Source: Myxococcales bacterium (lineage in GTDB: Bacteria; Myxococcota_A; Bradymonadia; REDH01). Taken from it: 64,000 nucleotides of DNA. Position 1 is the stretch's first letter. Each line of letters opens with the position of its first letter. This document shows, piece by piece, positions 1 to 9,101 of this stretch. The stretch is taken from contig CANMDT010000001.1 in the NCBI GenBank assembly GCA_947496715.1, positions 30,799 through 94,798 of the forward strand, written 5' to 3'. The notes beneath the pieces were generated by a model that saw only the letters and a program-made list of their open reading frames with translations, ran no database searches and was not told where the DNA came from. A program made the translations under genes and the position numbers.

Positions 1-2166
1 CCGACCAGCATCACCAGCTGCGCCGCGGACGAGGCCTGTGCAGACGGTGCCTGCGTCACCACCATCTTCGCACCCGCAGCACGCGGAGACCTCTACTTTA
101 CCGAAATCATGGCCGCCTCTGGGAGCACGGCTGGCGCCGACGCCGGCGAGTGGTTCGAAATGCGCAACGCCACCGCAGCACCCCTTAACCTCGAAGGCTG
201 CGAGCTCAGCGATGCCGCCGCCACCACCCACATCATCGCCTCGACGCTGGTCGTCGGGGCGGGCCAGACCGCGCTCTTCGCACGCAACGCAGCAGAGGTT
301 GCTCTGCTCGGCGCAACCGCGAACTACGAGTACCGCGGCATCGCCCTCAACAACACGGGCGAGTCGCTCTATCTGCGCTGCGGAGGCCTCCTTATCGACG
401 AGGTGACCATCACGACGGCGCAGACGGTCCCCGGCACCGCCATCCAGCTCTCCCCTGCCGGCATTGGCGCCGATGCGAACGACACGGCGAGCAACTGGTG
501 CCTCGCCAGCACGCCCATCCCGAGCTCCACACTGCTCGCCACACCCGGCACAGGCAATGCCCTCTGCGGCAACGAGCCGCTCACCATCGGCTGGTGCCGC
601 CTGCAGTGGCCGCTCGACCCGACGGTTGCCGCCGGCACCTCCTTCACCACCTATGGCCGCCTCTACATCGCCGGCCTCACAGACCGCGACAACGGCAACA
701 ATCCGGACGCCCGTATCACCGCACAAGCGGGATTCGGAGACCCCGGAACGCTGCCCGACACCGCCTCCTGGAGCTGGACCGGCGCGACCCCCGAGCTCAC
801 CTACCCCGGCGCGAACGCCGAGGCTGCCAATGACGAGTACAGCACCTCGCTCAGCATCCCCGCAGACCGCGCCTCGAACGCCGACTTCGGCTTCCGCTTC
901 TCGGGCGATGGAGGCACCACCTGGACCTACTGCGATCGCAACGCCGGACCCGACGCAGACGGCGCGGAGGGCGGCTTCCAGCCCGCCAACGCAGGTCACG
1001 CTTCCGTCACGGGCGCCTGCGCTCCCAACCCCTGCCTGAGCGTCCCCGCCGACGGCTGCGCAGACGGCACCACCGTGCGCAACTACAGCCCGACCGGAAC
1101 CTGCTCCATCCTCTCGGGGAGCGCGAGCTGCGACTACACCTACCTCGACACCGCCTGTGGCTCAGGCCTTGTCTGCCTCGCCGGCGCCTGTTCCGCACCG
1201 CCCCCGCCCATCGCTGCGGGCGAGATTGTCTTCACCGAACTGCTCGCGCGCGGCTCCCAGATCGCCGACAACGCAGCGGACGACCTCGACGAGTTCATTG
1301 AACTCTACAACACGACCAGCCGCTCGATCGACCTCGCCGGCTGCACGCTGGATGCCACCGGTTCTGCGTCGGGTCTCACCCGCTTCACGCTCCCCGCAGG
1401 CACCGTTCTGCCGGCCGCAAGCTATCGCGCCCTCTTCCGCGCAAGCGCCACCGCCACGCGGCCTCCGGGTAGCCTCTCGGTCGTGGGGCTCTCGCTGCCC
1501 GATGATGTCACCACGCTCTCGCTCACCTGCGCCGCCACGGTCATCGATGGCGCCACCATCTCGGCATCGCTCGTCTGGGCAGGCGTCGCAGCGCAGCTCG
1601 ACCCCACCCGGCTCAACCTCGCCGCCTCCGACAGCGCCGCAGACTGGTGCGCCGCCTCCACCGGACTCGGCTCTCAGCTCCTCGGCACGCCAGGCACAGT
1701 AGGTGGCCCCTGCCCCACCGGCACCATCACAGGCGGCCAGTGGTGCAGGCTCCAATATCCGACAGACATCGATACCACGGCGGGCACCTCCGTCGCACTC
1801 TACGGCCGTATCTACCTTGACGGCATCTCCACCCGCTCCGACGCGGTGAATCCGGACCCGCGCCTCCGCCTGCGCTGGGGCTTCGGCCCCGCAGGATCAG
1901 ACCCGGCCGCCGGTGGCTGGACCTGGAAAGCCGCCGTCCCGAACGCCTTCTGGAACGCTGCCACCGCAGGCGAACCCAACAACGATGAGTACTGGGTCGA
2001 GAGCTCCATGCCCGCCGCCTCCGGCTCGCCCTACGCCCACGCCTTCAGCATGAGCCGCGATTCCGGCGCCACCTGGATCTACTGCGACCGCAATGCCGGT
2101 GGTGGCTCCGATGGATACGCCGACGGCTACCAGACCGCGAACGCCGGTTCGCTCCTCGTGCGATGA
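1..2166 (+). CDS. Secreted protein with two lamin-tail (LTD) type modules; 5' end truncated by window start
   Basis: Frame 1 is open from base 1 (PTSITSCAADEACADGACVTT...). Two repeated units: LYFTEIMAASGS..AGEWFEMRNATAAPLNLEGCELSD and IVFTELLARGS..DEFIELYNTTSRSIDLAGCTLDA, each followed by WCRLQ(W/Y)P...YCDRNAG. Confidence 0.75.
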   Translation, partial: PTSITSCAADEACADGACVTTIFAPAARGDLYFTEIMAASGSTAGADAGEWFEMRNATAAPLNLEGCELSDAAATTHIIASTLVVGAGQTALFARNAAEVALLGATANYEYRGIALNNTGESLYLRCGGLLIDEVTITTAQTVPGTAIQLSPAGIGADANDTASNWCLASTPIPSSTLLATPGTGNALCGNEPLTIGWCRLQWPLDPTVAAGTSFTTYGRLYIAGLTDRDNGNNPDARITAQAGFGDPGTLPDTASWSWTGATPELTYPGANAEAANDEYSTSLSIPADRASNADFGFRFSGDGGTTWTYCDRNAGPDADGAEGGFQPANAGHASVTGACAPNPCLSVPADGCADGTTVRNYSPTGTCSILSGSASCDYTYLDTACGSGLVCLAGACSAPPPPIAAGEIVFTELLARGSQIADNAADDLDEFIELYNTTSRSIDLAGCTLDATGSASGLTRFTLPAGTVLPAASYRALFRASATATRPPGSLSVVGLSLPDDVTTLSLTCAATVIDGATISASLVWAGVAAQLDPTRLNLAASDSAADWCAASTGLGSQLLGTPGTVGGPCPTGTITGGQWCRLQYPTDIDTTAGTSVALYGRIYLDGISTRSDAVNPDPRLRLRWGFGPAGSDPAAGGWTWKAAVPNAFWNAATAGEPNNDEYWVESSMPAASGSPYAHAFSMSRDSGATWIYCDRNAGGGSDGYADGYQTANAGSLLVR

Positions 2167-2407
2167 GCCAACAGGCAGCCGACGACGCTGCACTTGTCAC
2201 ACGCGGGTGACGCAAGCGGGAGGCAGCCCTAGAACACTCCGGGCTGCGACAGTCGGCGCGCAGACGGCGACAGAGACCGCGCCTATCTCGCCCGGCTCCG
2301 TTCCAGCGGGAGACCCTGCGATCGTGACAATTCGGAGACATCCGACGCCTCTGCTGCTACCTTCAGCGCTCCGGTAACTCCCTCCCTTGTACCCAGCAGC
2401 GGCACCC

Positions 2408-3928
2408 ATGCGCAGGCTCCTTCAGCACCCCCTCCTCCTCGCGGCCATGCTCAGCCTCTGCCTGGCTGGCTGCAGCAGCGACAAGAACGCCGCGGTCGGT
2501 AGCGATACCGCCACCGACGGCTCCGCTGCGGCGGATAGCGGCTCCGGCGAAGGGAGCGGCTCCGGCGACACCGGCAGCAGCGGCAGCGCAGACGACACCA
2601 CCGCAGACGCAGAGACCACGGCCCCCCTCTACGAGCGGCAATACCCGCTCACAGAGACCTTCCCCGCCCCCGCGGGCAAGGTCTGGCGCCGCTCCATCGT
2701 CCACCTCCACTCCACCCACTCGCACGACGCCTGCGACGGCAACCCGCGGGTCGACGGCCAGTACAACTTTGCCTGCCTCGCCAGCCTGCGCGCAGCGCTC
2801 TGCAAGACCCGCATCGACGTCGCCAACCTCACCGACCACCCCGACCTCTTCGCCGAGACCCCCTGGCCCGATACGCTCCTCTTCGACCCCGCCACCGACG
2901 AGCTCGTGACCGACGCCGACGGACGCCGCTACAACCAGATGCGCTGCCCGGACGGCTTCGTCGTCACCATCACCGCCGGCATGGAGTCGGCACTCATGCC
3001 CATCCAGTTCCGCGGCCCCCTCTCCGAGGATGCGGAGCAGAACAAGACGCTGCTCAGCGGCAGCGACGGCGTCGCCATGACGCGCTTCCGCGACGCAGGC
3101 GCCCTCGCCTGGGTTGCCCACACCGAGTCCAAGACACTCGAAGAGCTCGATGACCTCAACGTCGGCGGTCTCGAGATCTACAACCTCCACGCCAACATCG
3201 ACCCAAAAATCCGACCGCTCCTCGGCCTCGATCCCTTCGGCTTTGCAGGCTCCGTCTTCCCCTTCATCGGCGGCGGAACCCGCGCCAATGCCGACTTCGC
3301 CCTGCTCGGCTTTCTTGCCCCCAACCAGAACGCGCTCGACAAGTGGGCAACCGTCAACATGACCCGACTTGTCGTCGGTACAGGCGGCACCGACGCGCAC
3401 GAGAACACGCTCCCGCAGATTGCCACCGACGGTGAGCGCATGGACAGCTACCGCCGCATGATCGGCTGGTTTGCGAACTACGTTCTGGCGGAGGACGACT
3501 CCTTCGCCGCCTACCGCACCGCGCTCGCCACAGGCCGCAGCTTCGTAGGATTCGACACGCTCGGCAGCCCAGCCGGCTTTGATGCAGCCGCCTTCGACGC
3601 CGCAGGCAGCCGCTACGAGATGGGCTCCTCCTTCCTCCCGACGGAGGGCGCATACATCCAGGCAACGGTGCCGCAGATCAGCACGCCGGAAGGTGGCGAC
3701 GCAGCAATCCGCACCCTCCTCTTCCGCTCGACAGGAACCACCTGGGAACAGGTCGGCGAGGCCGGCGTCGGCGAGGTCCGGTTCCCCATCAGCGAGCCCG
3801 GTATCTACCGTGTCGAGGTCCGCATGACCCCCACGCACCTCCTCCCCTTCCTCGAGCGGCTCGGACGCCTCGCGAGCAACGAACTGCCCTGGATCTATGG
3901 CAACCCGTTCCGGCTCGTCGCGCCCTAG
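2408..3928 (+). CDS. PHP-domain-like metal-dependent phosphoesterase, predicted lipoprotein
   Basis: ATG at 2408 gives MRRLLQHPLLLAAMLSLCLAGC (lipobox), then a Ser/Gly/Asp linker, then SIVHLHSTHSHD...DVANLTDHPDLF (PHP-like His motifs). Confidence 0.7.
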   Translation: MRRLLQHPLLLAAMLSLCLAGCSSDKNAAVGSDTATDGSAAADSGSGEGSGSGDTGSSGSADDTTADAETTAPLYERQYPLTETFPAPAGKVWRRSIVHLHSTHSHDACDGNPRVDGQYNFACLASLRAALCKTRIDVANLTDHPDLFAETPWPDTLLFDPATDELVTDADGRRYNQMRCPDGFVVTITAGMESALMPIQFRGPLSEDAEQNKTLLSGSDGVAMTRFRDAGALAWVAHTESKTLEELDDLNVGGLEIYNLHANIDPKIRPLLGLDPFGFAGSVFPFIGGGTRANADFALLGFLAPNQNALDKWATVNMTRLVVGTGGTDAHENTLPQIATDGERMDSYRRMIGWFANYVLAEDDSFAAYRTALATGRSFVGFDTLGSPAGFDAAAFDAAGSRYEMGSSFLPTEGAYIQATVPQISTPEGGDAAIRTLLFRSTGTTWEQVGEAGVGEVRFPISEPGIYRVEVRMTPTHLLPFLERLGRLASNELPWIYGNPFRLVAP

Positions 3929-3931
3929 CCC

Positions 3932-5002
3932 CTACGCGTCTTTGATGAACTCCACGATCTGACGCAGCTCGGGCTCCGCGCGCATCGCTGCATCTATGAG
4001 TCGTGGGTCGAAGGCGGAGCCGGCCTCCAGGCGGAGTTGCGACATTGCCTCCCCCCACGCCAGACGAGCGCGGTAACTCCGCGGCGCCGTCATCGCGTCC
4101 AGCGCATCGGCGATCGCTGCCACGCGGCCCTCCAGCGGAATCGCCTCTCCCTGCAATCCGTGCGGATAGCCCCCACCATCCCATCGCTCGTGGTGAGACC
4201 GCGCCATGCGCACCGCCGAGTCATCGGCGAGCGCACCGCCACGCGCGAGCAGCCTGGCCCCCGCCTCGCAGTGACCGCGCATCCGCGAGACCTCCTCCGC
4301 GGTCCAGACCCCAGCCTCCAACCGGAGCGCACCGACCATCTCGATCATCCCGATGTCGTGCCACGGTGAAGCTCTGCGAATCCCCTCAACCTCCGTCGGT
4401 GTGCAGCCTGCCGACGCAGCGATGGTGACAGCATACCGTGCGAACCGATCGCCATGCATCGAGCCGCTCTCCACGCCGCCCTCTATGCCACTGGCCACCG
4501 AGAGGGCATGCGCCTCGTAGACCGTCCGCTGCGACTCCATCGCGCTGGCCAGCAGCTCCTCCTTGTTGCGCGACGCAAACCACTGGCCCGTACCGGTCGC
4601 GCCGCCGCTCCGAAGCGCCGACCGCAGCCCGCGCATCTCCGACGACTTCCGCATCGCGATCTCCACCGTGCAGATGAGCAGAGAGGGCTCGAACGGTTTG
4701 ATGACCAAGCCGTGGATACCGCCGCGGACAAGCTGTTCCAGCACCTCCAGCTCGCTCTCCGCGGTCATCATCACTACGGGCGGCGCATCGAGATCGTCCC
4801 GCAGCGCAGCCACCAGCACATCGCCGTCTTGCCCCTTCATGCGCAGGTCGCTCACCACAACATCCAGCAGGCTCGATCCGATGAAGGCCAGCGCGCTCGC
4901 CACATCGTTGCGAACCGTCACCGCGTGACCTCGACGCCGCAACAGCAGCGCCACAAGATCTGCAACCAGCGTGTCATTATCGACGACCAGTATTCTACCC
5001 AC
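3932..5002 (-). CDS. Response regulator with C-terminal HD-GYP domain
   Basis: Receiver RILVVDNDTLVADL..VVVSDLRMKGQDG..VIKPF; HD-GYP motifs WHDIGM and HHERWDGGGYPHGL. Likely GTG start at 5002 preceded by GGGAG; the ORF track extends to 5098. Confidence 0.8.
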   Translation of the reverse strand: MGRILVVDNDTLVADLVALLLRRRGHAVTVRNDVASALAFIGSSLLDVVVSDLRMKGQDGDVLVAALRDDLDAPPVVMMTAESELEVLEQLVRGGIHGLVIKPFEPSLLICTVEIAMRKSSEMRGLRSALRSGGATGTGQWFASRNKEELLASAMESQRTVYEAHALSVASGIEGGVESGSMHGDRFARYAVTIAASAGCTPTEVEGIRRASPWHDIGMIEMVGALRLEAGVWTAEEVSRMRGHCEAGARLLARGGALADDSAVRMARSHHERWDGGGYPHGLQGEAIPLEGRVAAIADALDAMTAPRSYRARLAWGEAMSQLRLEAGSAFDPRLIDAAMRAEPELRQIVEFIKDA

Positions 5003-5149
5003 GACTGCCGCTCCCTTGCTTGCTCGACTGCCTCTCTCGCCTGACGACTCTACCACCAGTTTTCCGATCGGCAAAACGCGGAACGCGCTCGTTGACACCC
5101 GAGCTTTTTTGTCGCAAGTCGGGATCGTTACGATCTTGGGAGCCTCTTC

Positions 5150-6370
5150 ATGCTCGACACCACCTCACTCCACGCATCGATGCGGGATCTCGGTCTCGAA
5201 CCGGTGATCTGCCGCCGCGTGCTGATCGTGGACGACGAACCGGCACTCGTCGAGACCCTCGAAGGGCTCCTCGAGGACCACTTCGACGTCATCACCGCCT
5301 CCGGCGGGCGAGACGCACTCCGCCAGCTCGAGGCCGGCGATATCGTCGACGTGATCGTCACAGACCAGCGCATGCCCGGCATGCTCGGTGTCGACTTCCT
5401 CGAAGAGGCCTCTAAGCGGCTCCCCGACACCATCCGCATGGTCGTCACCGCCTACGCCGACGTCGAGCCCATCATCGACGCCATCAACCGCGGAGCCGCC
5501 TACCGCTTTCTCTCCAAGCCCTACAACGCCGATGAGCTCCGCGCCGCCATCTCAGAGGGCATGCAGCTCAAAGCGGCGCGCACCTCGCTCGGCCACCTCA
5601 TGGCCGCCCTCGAGACCCGCCGCAACGACATCGAAACCGCGCTCGATGAGCTCCGCGCCGCCCAAGACCAGCTCGTCGCCGCAGAGCGGCTCACCACCTT
5701 GGGCAAGATGACCGCCGGCATCGCGCACGACATCCGCAACCAGCTCGCGGGCATGCGTGTCATGCTCTCGCTGCTGCAAGGCTCCGGCGCAGAGTCTTTC
5801 CTCCACGAACCCACCAAGCGAGCCGTCGCCTCGCTCGACCACCTCTCCAGACTCGTCAACGAGGCACAGGAATTCGCCAGGGCCGACAGTGGCGCGCTGC
5901 AGCGCCTCCGCGTCGACCCACGCGAACTCATCGCAGACACGCTCGTCCTCTGGCGCGCCGAAAACACCGCCGCCACGGAGCTGGAGGTCGAACTCGACGA
6001 CAGCCTTACCTGGCTCACCGTCGATCCACTGCGCGTCACCCAGGGCCTCCTCGTCCTGCTCCGCAACGCAGCGCGCGCCAATCGCGACGATGCCACCGTC
6101 GCCCTCCGTGTTGCCCGCAGCGGGGCCGCGCGTCACGGCGTCCTCTTCTCCGTCATCGACCGCGGCGACGGTATGGACGCAGATACCCTGGCACGCGCCT
6201 CCGAGCCCTTCTTCTCAGCCTTCGACCCGCCATCGCTCGGGCTCGGACTCGAGGTCGCACGACTCGTCGCCACCTCGCATGCCGGCAGCCTCGAAATCAC
6301 CTCATCGCCAGGCCTCGGTACCACCGCCTCGCTCCTGCTCGCCGATGCCGACGGAGGCACACATGGCTAG
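5150..6370 (+). CDS. Receiver domain fused to histidine kinase (PhcQ/PhcR-like architecture)
   Basis: RVLIVDDEPALVETL..VIVTDQRMPG..FLSKPY, then H-box AERLTTLGKMTAGIAHDIRNQLAGM and a C-terminal HATPase DRGDGMD..GLGLGLEVARL. Confidence 0.85.
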   Translation: MLDTTSLHASMRDLGLEPVICRRVLIVDDEPALVETLEGLLEDHFDVITASGGRDALRQLEAGDIVDVIVTDQRMPGMLGVDFLEEASKRLPDTIRMVVTAYADVEPIIDAINRGAAYRFLSKPYNADELRAAISEGMQLKAARTSLGHLMAALETRRNDIETALDELRAAQDQLVAAERLTTLGKMTAGIAHDIRNQLAGMRVMLSLLQGSGAESFLHEPTKRAVASLDHLSRLVNEAQEFARADSGALQRLRVDPRELIADTLVLWRAENTAATELEVELDDSLTWLTVDPLRVTQGLLVLLRNAARANRDDATVALRVARSGAARHGVLFSVIDRGDGMDADTLARASEPFFSAFDPPSLGLGLEVARLVATSHAGSLEITSSPGLGTTASLLLADADGGTHG

Positions 6371-7538
6371 CAGCTTCGCGTCGCAGTCCGGCCTGCTCGA
6401 CCGCTTCCGCGCACCGCTCCGCGTCTGGGTATCACGCGCCCTCTCCGCCCACCTCCCCTCCCTTTCTGCAGCGCTGGGCGACGATGCCGAGGTACACGCG
6501 CTGGTCGATGGCGCGCTGCCGCCCAGCATGGGTCCCGCCGTCCTCCTCGCCGCACCCTCCGACCTCGCCCCCTCCAACGAGCCGGTCCTGCGCGAGCTCG
6601 TTCAGGCCGCCGAGCCCGGACGCCTCGTGCTCTACGGCGGCGAGCAAGACAGAGCCGTCCTCCTCACCGCCATCAACCACTGGCGCGTCTTCCGGCTCAT
6701 CCCCTCCATCACAGGGCTCCCGGCCGTCGTCGACGCCATCCAGAAGGCCCACGAGACCACCGAAATGGAGCTCGCGCTCGATTTCGGCATCCGCGACCTC
6801 GCCCAGCAGAACGAACACCTCGGACGCACCCTCGAGCGCCTGCAGCGCACCCGCGGGCAGCTCCTCCACGCAGAGCGGCTCACCACCCTCGGCCGGCTCA
6901 CCACCGGCCTCGGCCAGGCCCTCGACTCCCACCGCGTCGCCACCGACGATCTCTCTGCTGCCAGCAAGCGCATCACGCTCGACGCCGAACTCCTCGATGT
7001 CGTCGAGCGAACCCTCGAAGGCGGTCGCGCACTCGATTCGCTCCTCAGCGATCTCCTCTACTTCGCCGAAAACCGCGAGCGCCCCCTCCACCTCGCACAC
7101 CACGACGCAGACGCCATCGCCGCTGCCGCGCTCAGGCTTGCCGAGGTCGACCCCGTCTCGCGCAAGCGAAACATCTCCATCTCGCTCCGTTCCGGCAGCT
7201 TCGTCTGCGTTGACCGATACGCCATCTACCAGGTCCTCATCAACCTCCTCCGCAACGCCATGCAGGCGACCGAGGACGGCGGCACCATCGAACTCAACGC
7301 TCGCCTCATCGACGGCGAAGTTGTCTTCGAGGTTATCGACAACGGCACTGGTATGTCGCCCGACACCCAGGCCCGCCTCTTCGAACCCTTCTTCACCACC
7401 AAAGGCCGTGACGGACTGGGGCTCGGACTCCGCGTCTCGCGCCTCACAGTCGAGCGCCACGGCGGACGCATGGAGTGCCAGTCCACCCCCGGAACTGGCT
7501 CCACCTTCCGCCTCTTCCTGCCCATCAGCGCCCACTGA
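6363..7538 (+). CDS. Degenerate receiver-histidine kinase paralogue (ATPase domain intact, phospho-acceptor His absent)
   Basis: ATG at 6363 overlaps the previous stop. H-box region reads AERLTTLGRLTTGLGQALDSHRVA; HATPase motifs NLLRNAMQA, DNGTGM, GLGLGLRVSRL are intact. Confidence 0.75.
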   Translation: MASSFASQSGLLDRFRAPLRVWVSRALSAHLPSLSAALGDDAEVHALVDGALPPSMGPAVLLAAPSDLAPSNEPVLRELVQAAEPGRLVLYGGEQDRAVLLTAINHWRVFRLIPSITGLPAVVDAIQKAHETTEMELALDFGIRDLAQQNEHLGRTLERLQRTRGQLLHAERLTTLGRLTTGLGQALDSHRVATDDLSAASKRITLDAELLDVVERTLEGGRALDSLLSDLLYFAENRERPLHLAHHDADAIAAAALRLAEVDPVSRKRNISISLRSGSFVCVDRYAIYQVLINLLRNAMQATEDGGTIELNARLIDGEVVFEVIDNGTGMSPDTQARLFEPFFTTKGRDGLGLGLRVSRLTVERHGGRMECQSTPGTGSTFRLFLPISAH

Positions 7539-7625
7539 CCAGCGGCCCGCGCCGAACGGTCAAAACTTGGGTTCCTCTGTCCGCATCGCCTAGTCTGCTG
7601 ACTCTCACACGCAAGGGGTCTGCAG

Positions 7626-9098
7626 ATGTCCAAGAAGAAGCAATACGACGACCTCTACGGTGGCGTTGGCCGAGCGATGAACTTTCGCGCCAAGCGCGTC
7701 CTCGCCCGAGAGGTAGCCGATCTGGACGGCTTCGACCTCACCGTCGACGGCAAGCCCGCACAGGTCCACGACCTCGCCATGAGCGGTCTCTCCTTTCACA
7801 CGCCGCCCGCCGACTCCTCGGCCGTCGGAGATGCCGTCGAACTCCGCGTCTGCTTCGCCGAACAGGTCATCTTCGAGGGCGCTGCACGCGTCGCACGCAT
7901 CGAAGACCTCGGCCGCAGCCGGCGCATCGCCGTTCAGCTCCTCACAGGCTTCCTCGACCTGCCGGCCATCCGCCGGGCCGACGAAGATCGCACCCTCCAA
8001 CTGCGGCTCGGCACCGGCGCAGACAAGGTCCGAGACAAGGTCCCTGCCGACTTCCGCGAGGTCAACGAGCACGCCGCTTTTTTCCTTGCCCACCACCGCC
8101 GCCTCCTCGACGAGACCGAAAACCGCTACCGCGAGCAGGGTGCCAACGGTCGCGAACTCATCGACAGGCTCGTCCAGCAGGCCTCCGATGCCATGCGACC
8201 CGAGTGGCTCGCCATCTCGAGCCGCGCCGGCGAGATCGCCCGCCCCTACCTTGAAGACACTGAGACCCGCGCCGCGATGAAGGCCTATGTAGAGACCCTC
8301 ATCACTTCGCAGCTCCTCGATGTTCCCATCGTCTCTCGCGCCTATACCAAGCCCCTCGGCTACGCTGGCGACTACCAGGTAATGAACCTCATCTTCCGCA
8401 ACGCCTACGAAGGCCGCACGGTCTTCTCACGCGTGATCAACAAGCTCTTCGTCGAGGAGTCCATCGCCGAAGGCGCCCGCGCGAGGCTCGAACTTCTCAA
8501 GAAAATCTATGCCGACGAGCTCGACCGGCGAACCGCCCTCGGAGCCACCGAGCCCTTCCGGATCATGAGCCTCGGCTGCGGCCCCGCCAAAGAGGTCTCC
8601 GACTTCGCCGACGGCCCCGATGCCTGGCCAACCCCCATCCACTGGACCCTCCTCGACCAGGACGAGCAGGTGCTCTCGCTCGCCTACAGCGAGTCCTTCA
8701 AGCGACTCACCGCACGCCGTGATGGAAGCTCCGTCCGCTGCCTCTACATGTCCTTCCAGCAGCTCATCGCAGACCCCGAAGGCTCGTTCACCGAAGAGTC
8801 CCACGACCTCGTCTACGCCTCCGGGCTCTACGACTACCTCCGCCAAAACCGGGCGAGGGAGCTCACCCGTGCCCTCTACGACAAGACCTCTCCTGGCGGT
8901 CTCTGCATCATCGCCAATGGAGCCGCCCCCTCCAAGTCGCTCTGGCCCACAGAGTTCATCCTCGACTGGACACTCATCTACCGCACCGAGGCAGAGATGC
9001 GCGACATCGCCGCAGCACTCCCCGCTGATGCAGAGGTCGAGTTCACTGCGGAGCGCGAAGGCGCCTTCTCCTTCCTCATCGCCCGCAAGCCTGGCTAG
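7626..9098 (+). CDS. PilZ domain - class I SAM-dependent methyltransferase fusion (PhcB/EF methyltransferase-like)
   Basis: N-terminal PilZ-like RVLAR...DLAMSGLSF; C-terminal YTKPLGYAGDYQVMNLIFRNAYEG...FRIMSLGCGPAKEVSDF resembling the extracellular-factor methyltransferase family. Confidence 0.7.
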   Translation: MSKKKQYDDLYGGVGRAMNFRAKRVLAREVADLDGFDLTVDGKPAQVHDLAMSGLSFHTPPADSSAVGDAVELRVCFAEQVIFEGAARVARIEDLGRSRRIAVQLLTGFLDLPAIRRADEDRTLQLRLGTGADKVRDKVPADFREVNEHAAFFLAHHRRLLDETENRYREQGANGRELIDRLVQQASDAMRPEWLAISSRAGEIARPYLEDTETRAAMKAYVETLITSQLLDVPIVSRAYTKPLGYAGDYQVMNLIFRNAYEGRTVFSRVINKLFVEESIAEGARARLELLKKIYADELDRRTALGATEPFRIMSLGCGPAKEVSDFADGPDAWPTPIHWTLLDQDEQVLSLAYSESFKRLTARRDGSSVRCLYMSFQQLIADPEGSFTEESHDLVYASGLYDYLRQNRARELTRALYDKTSPGGLCIIANGAAPSKSLWPTEFILDWTLIYRTEAEMRDIAAALPADAEVEFTAEREGAFSFLIARKPG

Positions 9099-9101
9099 CC
9101 C

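Noticed and set aside
2363-3838. 491-aa minus-strand ORF
   Set aside because: Antisense to the PHP-like lipoprotein gene; Gly/Val/Glu-biased GC artefact.
5757-6362. N-terminal extension of the 593-aa ORF-track ORF 5757..7538
   Set aside because: Overlaps the well-supported receiver-kinase gene in another frame; the real start is most likely ATG 6363.
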